Translations under genes and position numbers: made by a program | Assembly: GCA_015680685.1 (NCBI GenBank) | Contig: MNCI01011447.1 | Location: forward strand, 190,452 to 254,451 | Origin: Gnetum montanum | Lineage: Eukaryota > Streptophyta > Gnetopsida > Gnetales > Gnetaceae | DNA: 64,000 nucleotides | Direction of reading: 5' to 3' | Part shown: positions 10,752 to 19,879 of the stretch, piece after piece | Numbering within the stretch: position 1 is the first letter of the stretch | How the letters are laid out: every line of letters begins with the position of its first letter | The notes under the pieces: model-generated | What the model was told of the DNA's origin: nothing | The model's input: only the letters and a program-made list of their open reading frames with translations | The model's database searches: none

Positions 10752-11164
10752 CACTTAGGTTAGTTAAGTGCCTTAGTATGACCGCTCTGAGCACGTGCGT
10801 TATGTGTGGTAATCCCAGTAATGATTAGCATTTGGTAGCCATAGTTGCACAGTTCAGGGTGTGTATGGCAAGTGGGAATGGATGCTGACGCTAGGACTTA
10901 GTGTTGTAGTTAGAGTTAGTTTTAGTTTCTCAACCCTTCACCGTTAGCATAGGAGATAAATTTGAAAATACCAAAGAAATAATATACCTCGAACTTACTT
11001 AACCATACACCGTGACAACAACAAGTAAGTCTAGAAAGACAACGAACGATTAACCCCAAGTATTCCTTGTGGCATTAGGCATTTAGTCTGTGGAGTTCGA
11101 CTGGATCGTGCATGCTACGCTCGTTTCGTATGGTTGAGTGTAGGGGTACCTCGCCACTCATCAT

Positions 11165-11182
11165 TGGCACTATTGTCAGGGA
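11165..11182 (+). promoter_or_regulatory. E1 primer-binding site, tRNA-Asp type
   Basis: TGGCACTATTGTCAGGGA begins one base after the LTR. It differs from the complement of the plant tRNA-Asp(GUC) 3' end (TGGCGCCGTTGCCGGGGA) at five positions, all explicable as C-to-T or G-to-A changes. Athila-lineage elements typically use this primer. Confidence 0.85.
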
Positions 11183-11305
11183 CTAAGTGTTTTTATGCCA
11201 ATTAGAACATAAGGGATATCACTCACCTCATTGTGAGCTTTAACGAACCTTCGGGTTAATCAGTTAAATAAGAACATAAATAATGGTGAATAGCACACCA
11301 TTAAA

Positions 11306-13221
11306 ATGGCTTCTTCTGATGAAATTAACTCACCTAAGGATAGTATAGAAGACAATCAACATCATATGCATAACCTAGACCAACCACGTCCTAAACAATC
11401 TAAGGTGACATATACTCATCTCGATGAGTATGTTCCAAGTTTTACTTTTATTCTCCATCAAGACGAACAACTGTGGTGTAGAGATTTGCAAGGTAACATT
11501 GTGTTACCTCCAGATTGATCGGTCCGTAACATGATTTTTTGTGCCTTAGCATAGATTGTCATGCAAGAACTATTTGCGGAATACATTCTAGATAACTTTG
11601 ACACAAGGGATTATCATCCCACAAATGCCCAACGTATTCGGGACGAAAGGAAGGAGAGCCAACATTCATTGTTGAAGGGCAAGGTCCCCCATGTCCTTAG
11701 TGAAATAGGAGACGAGGAACCCCTCACAATGGGTTTCTTAGAAAATGATGTTCCTCCTCCTCACAATGGTGAAGAGGTTAGGCATCAGGGCCTTCGATCA
11801 ACTATACATGCTACAGGCTTTGATTCCCGTGAGTACCAACTGTTCATGGCAGGAACAACCACTCACACTAAGGACGAACACTTAGATCGTTACAACGATC
11901 GGGGCCGAAGCAGCCAAAGAGAAGGTAAGAAACATCACCATGGTGATGGATCCCCTTCCTCTTCTCCTTCATCTCAGCATTCACACTCTCCTTCCACATC
12001 TGGCCACAACCATTGTGAGCATAACGGAGAGGGTAAAAGTAAAAATGAAGATGAAAGACCTTGATAGGAAGGTCGAGAGGAGTTAGGACAAGGGCAAGGA
12101 TGTAGGGAGAGTAGGGAACCACCACGAATACATCATAGACGTCATGAAAGAGATGATCATGATGAACCCCTACCCGCAACCCGAAGCATGCTAGATATCA
12201 CAGAGGTAGTTAGGATCCCCACAAGGCACTTAAAAGATAGCAGGATCAAGCGTTTGGACAAAAATAATATCCACATTTTAAAGGGGGATACAACACTGAT
12301 CCTCAACATCATTTACAGGAATTCCACAATGCCTGTGCCTTGCAGAATATAGATAATGAGTGGCAAAAGCTCAATTTTTTCCCAAGGACACTCACCAAAG
12401 AAGCAAAGAGCTGGCACAAGTCCTTAGAATCAAAAACCATCAGGAGGTGGAGTACGATGCTTGAACTGTTCAACAACAAATATTAGACGTACTCCAGAGT
12501 GTCCAATTTGTGTAAGCAGATCCAAGGCTGGAAACAAGGTGCTTATGAACCCTTGGATGCTGCCATGGCCTGTTACTATACACTACTACATCGTTGCTCG
12601 AGCCATGGATATGGTAAGCGGGATCAACTTTGCCACATTGTGGATGGGCTAAGAAATGAAACGAGAAGAACTCTTGGGACTTAAGCCCAAGGGAGACTTT
12701 TCCAACTGAGACCCCATGAAGTTGAAAGTTTGTTGGAACAAGTAGTGCAAGAAGAGGGTGAGCTACGGAAGAGGGAAATTGTGGAAGAATACAATCGCGA
12801 TCCCTCCCTTTACAAGAAGGGAGTGAAATTCTGTGATGAGGAGGATCACTCACCACTCGAAGAGTTGGTGAATCGGAAAACCTTACCGATCCAAAAGTTA
12901 ACAACCGAGGTATCGGCTAAGGTAGACCAAATGTGGGATTCCTTAGACTCAAGAATAGAAATAGTCTTAAAAATAATAGAAGAGTCTAAGGTTGAGCAAG
13001 GTAGTGACAAAGGCAAAATCAAGCAGAGAAACTTAAGCCCTGCACATAACAAGGGTAAGGGGAAAATTCCTATCTCTGATGAGGCTGTAAATTCTGATTT
13101 AGACGATGATGATGGATGTGAGGTCTGCCACTATGACCATCCTAAGGGATGTTGCCCAATTATCTCACATCTGCAAGGGTCTGGGATGTATGCATTAAAT
13201 CCAAGACTTAATCAACAGTAA
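11306..13221 (+). pseudogene. gag: E1 gag (lightly broken)
   Basis: Encodes the Athila-type Gag capsid precursor. I take the ATG at 11306 (MASSDEINSPKDS) because E2 has a matching MASSGKDESPSP start at 49677 and both lie about 130-140 bases after the primer site. Stops at 11516 and 12062-12064 and small frame changes break the frame into long readable blocks. The gag core (Retrotrans_gag type) is at about 12300-12690: FHNACALQNIDNEWQKLNFF, then SHGYGKRDQLCHIVDGL. A charged helical part follows (12730-13060). A zinc-knuckle-like CEVCHYDHPKGCC is at 13118-13156, with spacing slightly off the classical CX2CX4HX4C. E2 has the matching YEHPKGCCPV. Codons keep CpGs, unlike most neighbours. Confidence 0.88.
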
Positions 13222-13764
13222 ACACCCCGAAGGTTACCTTATCCACAAGGTAACCCAAGGAAATTCCACCAACCCTTGACTTATTATCCAAGTGGAATGC
13301 CTCCATAGCCCATTGGACAACATTAGTAGTGGCAATACCCAGAGTCATGGGGGATGCCACTGCCAACACATCAATACCCTTACCGACATCCTGATCCTTA
13401 CAGTTATTATGTGTAGCAGCTAGTTTCTCTACGTGACTCTATGGGTCACACTACCCCCCAACGTCACTACCAAGCTCAGGATTACTTTAGAAGGACTCCT
13501 TCTCCTATAGGAGACATCTCACATTCAGTCCATTCTCTAACTCCACCAGCACCTCTTCCATCTGTAGTTCCCATACAACTTGTTCCAACAATGCAGGGGG
13601 AATTGCCTACCCAACTGCAGCAACGTAACGCCGCAAGAGCTATAAATATTTAGCATATAAATACCCAACTGGGTGCTAGTTATAATGAAAACTGTACAAA
13701 GAAGAGACCCTTTTTCAGAACTAGGATCCCAAACAAACTCTCACAAAAACAAGCGGATGGGTAC

Positions 13765-14463
13765 ATGTATAGGCCTCTAACCACTAACTCTTTGGAGAAC
13801 CCTTCAGTCCAAAAGAACATAACGCATACGGTTATGTTAACACATACCATCACTGATTGGATCAAGGTAGGCCACCTCCCCAAGAAACTAACTGACCCTG
13901 GGAGTCCCTTTATTTATTTACAGATTTCTAGAAATGCACCACATTGGGCTCTTCTTGACTCAGGTTCTAGAGTCAACTTATTTTCACAAGAGATGTATCA
14001 CGCCTGGAACCTGCCACAACTTAAGAAGAGAAACATACAACTAGAGCTGGCTGACTAGTCCATCACCATTCCCTTAGAATTGGTGGAGGATGTTATTACC
14101 ATTATGTGTGGTTGGTCCTACCCAGCTAACTTTCTGGTGATCGAAGTTAACAACAATGAAGGGGATTTCCCAATTATAATGGGAAGGACATGGCTAAGTA
14201 CAGTAGAAGCATGCCTTAGGATCCTCGATCTTTCCTTTGAAATCTCTAAGATAAACATATGTGGAAATATCAAGAAGAGGATAGTTCCATGCATCACATA
14301 CAGTGATTCATCAGGTGATGACATGGAGGAAATGTCTCCATGTAACAGGTGTGCCCAAGAAACTCTACAACGAAGATGCCTGTATGTAGCAACCACACAA
14401 GAAGTAGTAGACACCCCATGGTTAACAGCTTCTCATAGGGGCAAAAAAATATGCATGGAATGA
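13765..14463 (+). pseudogene. pro: E1 aspartic protease
   Basis: Retropepsin-like protease of Athila type. It would process Gag inside particles. The catalytic motif LLDSGSRVNLFS is at 13951-13986 (D-S-G). The second conserved strand reads FPIIMGRTWLST at 14167-14202, where Athila and Tat have (I/L)(I/L)GRxWL. A stop at 14056 splits the two halves. The second half, from CGWSYPANFLVIEV onward, aligns closely with the E2 protease at 46559-46912 (CGWSYPNNFLVIHV, PIIIGRAWLS). Beyond about 14400 the sequence no longer resembles a protease-RT linker and runs into the pol tail. Confidence 0.9.
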
Positions 14464-14652
14464 AATGAGGAAACTCATGCCAACAACCATGGCATAGACA
14501 CATTGGAATGTGAGCATCGCCAACTTCCACCCCTCAACTTAAGATCATCAATGGGGAGAAGTTGGGCACTTCTTAGAGACTTAAATAGGAGCTCACTATT
14601 TCAGATCTCTCCCTTACAACTCAGTCATGGGGGAGATGGCCACCTATGCTAA
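14464..14652 (+). pseudogene. E1 pol C-terminal tail (integrase end)
   Basis: Just before the stop at 14650-14652 the frame reads QLSHGGDGHLC. On the minus strand E2 ends its integrase frame QLILGGDGHPC followed by a TAA stop (43393-43391). The shared ending and the shared T-rich DNA after it show that E1 once had a whole pol gene. The deletion joins the protease end (about 14400-14540) to the integrase end. No RT, RNase H or DDE core residues lie between. Confidence 0.8.
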
Positions 14653-16558
14653 CCATATGGGGCCTTTAGTCCTTTTTCAATTTTTTTACACATTTTTGTT
14701 TTACAACGTTTTTTGTTTTACACATTTTTGTTTTACAAATTTCTTTAACTTTTTTTTTACAACATCATTGTAATTTTCTATTTTGTGTGTGTGTGTTTGT
14801 GTCATCCACCCTGTAAGTTCGTCACCCAATAAGTGTTTGGGCCGCTGGTATGAACTATTTTTCATTAATTTCTAATGTTTGGTTTTTACCTTTAAGCTAC
14901 AATGTTGATACTAAGGTATGTTTCTTTTGATATGGCAGGAAATGAGATCAGTTCATCCATCCATCCACCAATTTCTGTGGTTTCTCTTGGCTTGGAAATG
15001 TACAGTTCCCTTTTAATAAGAACTTTAACGAATCGGTGACTGGGCATTTCTCAAACTAAGGAAGGACTCTAGGATTGCAAAGGGTGTGACTTCAAGGGAA
15101 CTTGATGCTTTTGTGTTGATCATTCTCTTGGGTCCTTGGCTATTTTCTTCTTGATTTTTCTTACCGTTCCAATGTTACCCAATTATCGGAAGCTGAGACA
15201 ATAAAAATAAGAAGTCTTTGCATGGTGTGGTCCCCATGCATAAAAACACAAAAAAATACCCAAAGTTAGAATTCAAAGAACACCCCTTATATGAAATAAA
15301 ATTTGGGCTACAAGCACTGGTTATGGAACCAAAGTGTTCCCTCTAACTAAGGCCCTTCTCGCTTCCCGTTCTCTCCTTTGTTTCGTCAGAATGGTGGTGG
15401 CTCTTTGAAGATGCATCCTCATTGTCCAATTGGATGGTTTAACCGAATGCATTGATGCAAAGTCACTGGAAGTGGTTGGTTTGAGGCTAGAGTTGGAATG
15501 AGATTTGCCAAGTCACATTAATCATAAAACACACAAAGGCCTATACACCACATTGTTTATGGGATTCCATTCCACTTCTCTTCTTTCCATCCTTCTCTCC
15601 ATCATTCACCTCATTTCCAGTTGTATCATTAGTGTATATTTCGGTTGACGCATTATTTTATTTTTGGTAAATTCTTCCAGTTAAGACTTTAACTCTTTTT
15701 CCAAAGGACATTCCCAAAGCCTATGGACTCTTTGAATGAGGGTTTGTCAGGGCATTAAGGGCATGAGCCTGCTTTGGCGAGGACCCATTGACATTCCTAT
15801 TTGGAACATTAGTTAACTTCTTTTCCTTAACATTTTACAATTAATTATTATTTTGTTCATTTCCATCTTGACATCCACTTCACTGATGCCATAGTTGTCC
15901 CTTTTTACCTATCTTTCTTACTCCTTTTCTTTCTACATTCTAACGCTACTGGAGGTTCACGATTAGTCATGGGGGTACGGGGCTTGATTTTTCGATTTTT
16001 CTATTAAGCCCCGAATTTTTCCATTTCTCTTCCTAACCCATACACCTTCAGTAGTCATCATCTACATATTCTCAGATCCATATCATCCATACCACAACCT
16101 AGACAATGCGTTTACACCAAACCAAGGTATTATTTACCTAATGATTCAATTACCCTTGCTAATATATGATTGTGTTGTGTGTGCAGATGGCAATCATACA
16201 ACAAAGGAATGGATCTAGAGAAACCACTTGTAATGGATCAGTGATGAAGTATCTATGCAAGGAGTAGAATGGATAATGCACTTATGGATGGACAATGGCA
16301 GGCGCAATCTAGGCATTGGCAGCAGCAAGACTCTTTTCTCTTCTTCTCTTCTCTTCTCTTTCCTCTTTTCTCTCAGCTACCAAGTGTGGCTTGATGTCAT
16401 TGTAATAAGGTGTTCACCCTTGTTGTCATGAACACTAGTTGTGTCAAGCCTTGTAATAATGAACCGTTCACATGTCATTCCATTAGTTCCATTTCCCTCA
16501 ATAATCCCATACCTACCTGATATTATTGTAAAGAACTCAAGGATAAGTTTTCATTCAA
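14653..16558 (+). other. E1 3' noncoding region
   Basis: About 1.9 kb without a usable frame. It contains T-rich repeats (14680-14760, a TTTTACACATTTTTG word repeated), a TG run (14783-14803), a CT-rich microsatellite (16329-16373) and an extra ATGGGGGTA tract at 15969-15977 identical to the true tract at the LTR. Blocks at 15400-15580 and 15740-15790 match E2 at 42480-42620 and 42240-42300 on the minus strand, and 16390-16540 matches E2 at 18415-18530, so the region is a conserved part of the family. It lacks the envelope-like ORF that E2 has here. Confidence 0.75.
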
Positions 16559-16569
16559 TCATGGGGGTA
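16559..16569 (+). promoter_or_regulatory. E1 polypurine tract
   Basis: ATGGGGGTA abuts the TG of the 3' LTR. It would prime plus-strand DNA synthesis. E2 has the corresponding TGTGGAGGTA at 18339-18351 on the minus strand. Confidence 0.85.
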
Positions 16570-17465
16570 TGATGAGATGCGAATTGCATAGGCCACGATA
16601 TCGTGGTCCGTCACCAAATCTATAAATAAGAGGCAGCACTACCCTCATTTCGAATCCTAGGCATAAAGTAGCGAAGCTCTGGCAGATTGATCACCCCAGA
16701 GATAGAATATTTTCCATGTGCCCATAGTAGGAGTCCCCCAAGTGAACGGTTCTTTATTCAAGTAGCTTTGTACCTGAACGTAAGTTGTGTATAGAAATAA
16801 AGACAAGCTTTGTGGATAAACCTTGTAGTGCATGGATAGGTTTAATTAATGTTATTTACTACTTTCCTAGTAACGCGGCATAAGTACGACTTGGTTACAA
16901 GCGTTGACAAACGTGTACGGCTAGCCAAGGAATCGGCTACTCATCGCGAGTAGATTCTCTCACCCTTTCCTCCTAGAACATGGGACAAGTACTACCTGAT
17001 TACCAGCATCTACGGATGTGTACGTCTAGTCAAGGAATCGGCTGCTTGTCACACTTAGGTTAGTTAAGTTCCTTAGTATGACCGCTTCGAGCACATGCGT
17101 TACGTGTGGTAATCCCAGTAACGATTAGTGTTTTGTAGCCATATTTGCACAGTTCAGGGTGTGTACGGAAAGTGGGAATGGATGCTGACACTAGGACTTC
17201 GTGCTGTAGTTAGAGAGTTAGTTTTAGTTTCTCAACCCTTCACCGTTAGCATAGGAGATAAATTTGAAAATTCCAAAAAAATCATATACCTCGGACTTAC
17301 TTAACCATACACCGTAACAACAACAAGTAAGTCTAGGAAGACAATGAACGATTAACCCCAACTGTTCCTTGTGGCATTAGGCATTTAGTCTACGGAGTTC
17401 GACCAGATCACAGGTGCTACGCTCGTTTCATATGGTTAAGTGTAGGGGTATCTTGCCACTCATCA
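16570..17465 (+). repeat. 3' LTR of E1 (896 bp)
   Basis: Begins TGATGAGATGCGAATT, ends ACTCATCA, and is followed by the ATGAT target duplication. It has lost about 93 bp relative to the 5' LTR, removing all but one GATATC palindrome. In one sampled 60-bp stretch (16981-17040 against 10681-10740) five positions differ. Confidence 0.95.
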
Positions 17466-17496
17466 ATGATGAACCACAAAACACTCTAATTTTTTA
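17466..17496 (+). pseudogene. 31-bp scrap of chromovirus X RNase H
   Basis: ATGATGAACCACAAAACACTC reads MMNHKTL, the place where chromovirus RNase H has (T)DHxxL. It joins the EFTLM at 10168 on its left. On its right the frame resumes at 50695 with FLNF.KTLSAKHLKW (dot = stop). It is trapped between the E1 and E2 insertions. Confidence 0.85.
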
Positions 17497-18338
17497 TGAT
17501 TAGTAAGGAGTCCCTCCATCCAACCATATGAATCACAAGCATGTACTACTGATCTAGTCAAATTCTGTGGACTTAGCACCTAAGTATGCCTATAGATAAA
17601 GATAGTGACTTGGGGGATTATGATTATTGTTTTCTTAGCTCTCAATTGTGTAAGCTCATTTGTATGGTTAACTGTAAGCCAAGGCAAATGATATTTATTT
17701 ATATTTATTTAATCTAAGTGTTGAAGTAAAGATAATTAATTGGGAAATTAACTACTTAACTATTTAATGATTCTTAAAATAACTAGCCTAACGCAAGCAT
17801 CTAGGCCCACTTTCTATACTCATCCTAAAATTATATTTATGCTACTATGTTTTCAAGTGTCTATTGATGGATGTACCAAATAGCCATTGCTGGTATTACG
17901 AAGCATTAAATGATATGTTTGAAGCAATTGTACTTATGTATTTATTATTAGAAGCATTAATTAATTAAGGAAACGAATGTAAATTTCATTAATAATAACA
18001 TGCATGAAATAAATATTAATCTATTCTAAGTGTTGTAAGGAGTATCAAGAATCTTGTCTTTATTATTGGTCACATCAGTATGTTCAGGTACAATGATGCT
18101 CAAATAAAGATTTGTACAATTACTTGAAGTCCTACTGTGGGCACTAAGAAAATATTCTAACTTTGGTGGAAGAAAATTACAGGAACTCTACTACACTAAT
18201 GACATAACATGCCATAAATGTAGTGGGTATGCGTATTTATATAGGTGTGACATGGCATTGCATCAATACATCTTTCCATGCATCGATGGAACATTTGTTG
18301 ATGCATGTCCATTAACATAGCTAGTTGATGACTCATCA
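17497..18338 (-). repeat. 3' LTR of E2 (842 bp)
   Basis: Plus-strand ends are TGATTAG and CTCATCA. It aligns as a direct repeat with 49823-50694 throughout: both have CCCTCCAACCATATGAATCA-like starts, ATTTAATCTAAGTGTTGAAG in the middle and GTTGATGACTCATCA at the end. Divergence is visibly greater than between E1's LTRs. Confidence 0.92.
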
Positions 18339-18610
18339 TACCTCCACAATTGAGTGAAAAATTATTCTCAAGTGAACAAAAGTAGAATTGATTTTCCTAT
18401 CAAATTGGAAAGGTATGGGATTATTGACTAACTAACTCTAACTAACTAATGAAATATGAGGGCAAAATTGTATGCAATTATAAAATTTACAAAAATGGGT
18501 GTCCTTGACAACCAAATTGGACACCTTTACAAAAATGGCAGTGAGAACCCTTTGGTTGCTAAAGATGAGGTGAAGATCAAATAGTTCTAGGAGGTAGAGG
18601 CTCTTGGGAT
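18339..18610 (-). other. E2 polypurine tract and 3' end of internal region
   Basis: On the minus strand the LTR is preceded by TGTGGAGGTA (18339-18351). Next to it, CAATAATCCCATACC near 18420 and a block at about 18510-18540 match E1 at 16500-16515 and 16400-16445. The E2 sequence ends near 18600, where Tat-A begins. Confidence 0.75.
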
Positions 18611-19385
18611 GCTAAAGGACCTTTTCTAGGTGAAATACCACAAAACCTTGCATGTTGTAGCCTTTTCAACATTATAACCCTTACCCCATGAAACCCGAGG
18701 TTGAAAATTCATTGTAAAATGTAAAGATTGTAATCCAAAAGATACAATTTCACATACTATAGCTTGTGGGGTTGAAAAATGGCTCATAAGTGACCAAATC
18801 CTTAACTCCCAAGTGAAAAAAGTCATATTATGCCTATATTTGTTTGTGCATGCATGTGCTAGGTTGATGGAGGGGGGGAGGGGGAGAGGGGAAGGGATGT
18901 GTGGGCGTGTTAAAAATGCCTTTTAGACTATCCAAATTGGTATTTTGATGGGTTTTGTGGGGTGTATAACTTTTACTATGTTGGAAACACCTATGGGGGG
19001 ACATAACATCACCTATGCCTAGTGTTGGGGGGTATAACTCTTACCCTCCCAATGTTGCTATTGTACCCCTAGTATTTCACCATTTCCCCCAACATTACTC
19101 CAACATGGACTAGAATTTCAATGTTGCTCTAGCTCCAACTTTGATCTTGCACTTTAGCATTGTTGTTGGAAGGCCCCAGCATGGGTGGAAGAAGCCAGCA
19201 TGGATGAAATTATCATTTACTATTTTTAGTAAAAAAATTTATTTTGATGCCATGGGGGCATCAAAACTTACCATACATAGTAACCTTGCTATATTTTTAC
19301 ACCTGCAACATCTATACATAGCAGAAATTTATTAGCAATTAGGCAAAAAATTACAGAAAAACTCATGGTCTTTGAAACCTATATA
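18611..19385 (+). repeat. Partial 5' LTR of Tat-A
   Basis: From about 18640 to 19385 this aligns with 37440-38108: CCATGAAAC, CATTGTAAAATGTAAAGATT, GTGAAAAAAGTCAT, ATGCCTATATTTG, then the AACATCACCTATG and CATGGGTGGAAGAAGCCA-like blocks. The first about 70 bp and the last about 700 bp of the 3' LTR have no clear match here. It also matches the Tat-B LTR in reverse. A G-rich tract at 18872-18896 is peculiar to this copy. Confidence 0.7.
18872..18896 (+). other. G-rich quadruplex-type tract
   Basis: G-runs of 7, 5, 4 and 3 separated by one to three bases. This satisfies the usual four-run quadruplex pattern. The other Tat LTR copies at the same place (about 37630 and, reversed, 57790) have only short G-runs. 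Confidence 0.7.
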
Positions 19386-19830
19386 ACATTGGTATCCTAC
19401 AAGACCTTTACCCCTTTTTGTTGTGAAAATTTTCTAGCAATTCTAGTGTTGGTAGCTTGACAAAGCTCACACCTTCAAAAAGTCAAATTTTCTACCATTT
19501 TTACATAAAAAGATACCAAATTTGCCAAAAGTAAACCCTACCAGTGGTATGAAGAGAGGTGTAATATTTTCCTTCTTACCCTCCTTTTCCCCCCTTTCTC
19601 ACCTCCAATGTTTGTGTTACTACCAAGCCTAGTGTGGTTAGGGTTTGATATTGAAATTTGTTGTATTTTTTCTCAAGTAAAGAGGTATATCACCTTTGAC
19701 AACCACTTACTTTTTATAGCCCACAACCTTTGATATCCATACCCCCTTTTGGCATTTTGAAAATTCCATTTGCTATAACTTTTATTTCCTTTATTAAGTA
19801 ACCATCGTTATTAAGCCATCTTTCAACATT
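19386..19830 (+). other. Tat-A leader, noncoding
   Basis: No frame. It resembles 200-700 of Tat-D (AGGTGTAA, a C/T-rich block, AGTAAAGAGGTATATCACC), so it is the shared stretch before the gag region. I could not place a primer-binding site. Confidence 0.5.
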
Positions 19831-19879
19831 TTTAACATGTCTTTCCAACAGTCAAACATCTTTCCTTTTAGCTTCACTG

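Larger units (their letters stand above)
10175..11163 (+). repeat. 5' LTR of E1 (989 bp)
   Basis: Begins TGATGAGACACGAATT and ends CTCGCCACTCATCA-like, immediately before the primer site. It aligns along its length with 16570-17465, except for about 93 bp missing from the 3' copy in the GATATC array. It carries a TATA box (10321), an AATAAA signal (10496) and an internal two-copy repeat of about 72 bp (10576 and 10682). Confidence 0.95.
10175..17465 (+). mobile_element. E1: complete Athila-like element with gag-pro only
   Basis: A 7.3-kb LTR retrotransposon with both LTRs, a primer-binding site, a purine-rich tract and an exact 5-bp target duplication. LTR ends are a 7-bp inverted pair, TGATGAG and CTCATCA. 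The internal region codes gag and an aspartic protease, then only the last residues of pol, then about 1.9 kb of noncoding DNA. RT, RNase H and the integrase core are missing. Comparison with E2 on the minus strand supports one internal deletion. Such an element could move only with proteins supplied by a full-length relative. The two LTRs differ at several percent of positions in sampled stretches, so the insertion is old but clearly younger than its host element X. Confidence 0.93.

Noticed and set aside
11165-11182. tRNA-like sequence
   Set aside because: Only the 18-base complement of a tRNA 3' end is present, as expected of a primer-binding site; no cloverleaf surrounds it.
11868-12179. 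103-codon minus-strand frame opposite E1 gag
   Set aside because: A shadow of the His/Ser/Asp-rich low-complexity part of gag on the plus strand.
11306-14463. E1 gag and protease as an active host-domesticated gene
   Set aside because: Stops at 11516, 12062 and 14056 and frame changes interrupt it, and flanking LTRs and target duplication show it is an ordinary insertion.
16329-16373. CT-rich microsatellite in E1
   Set aside because: Simple sequence slippage; kept only as part of the noncoding region.
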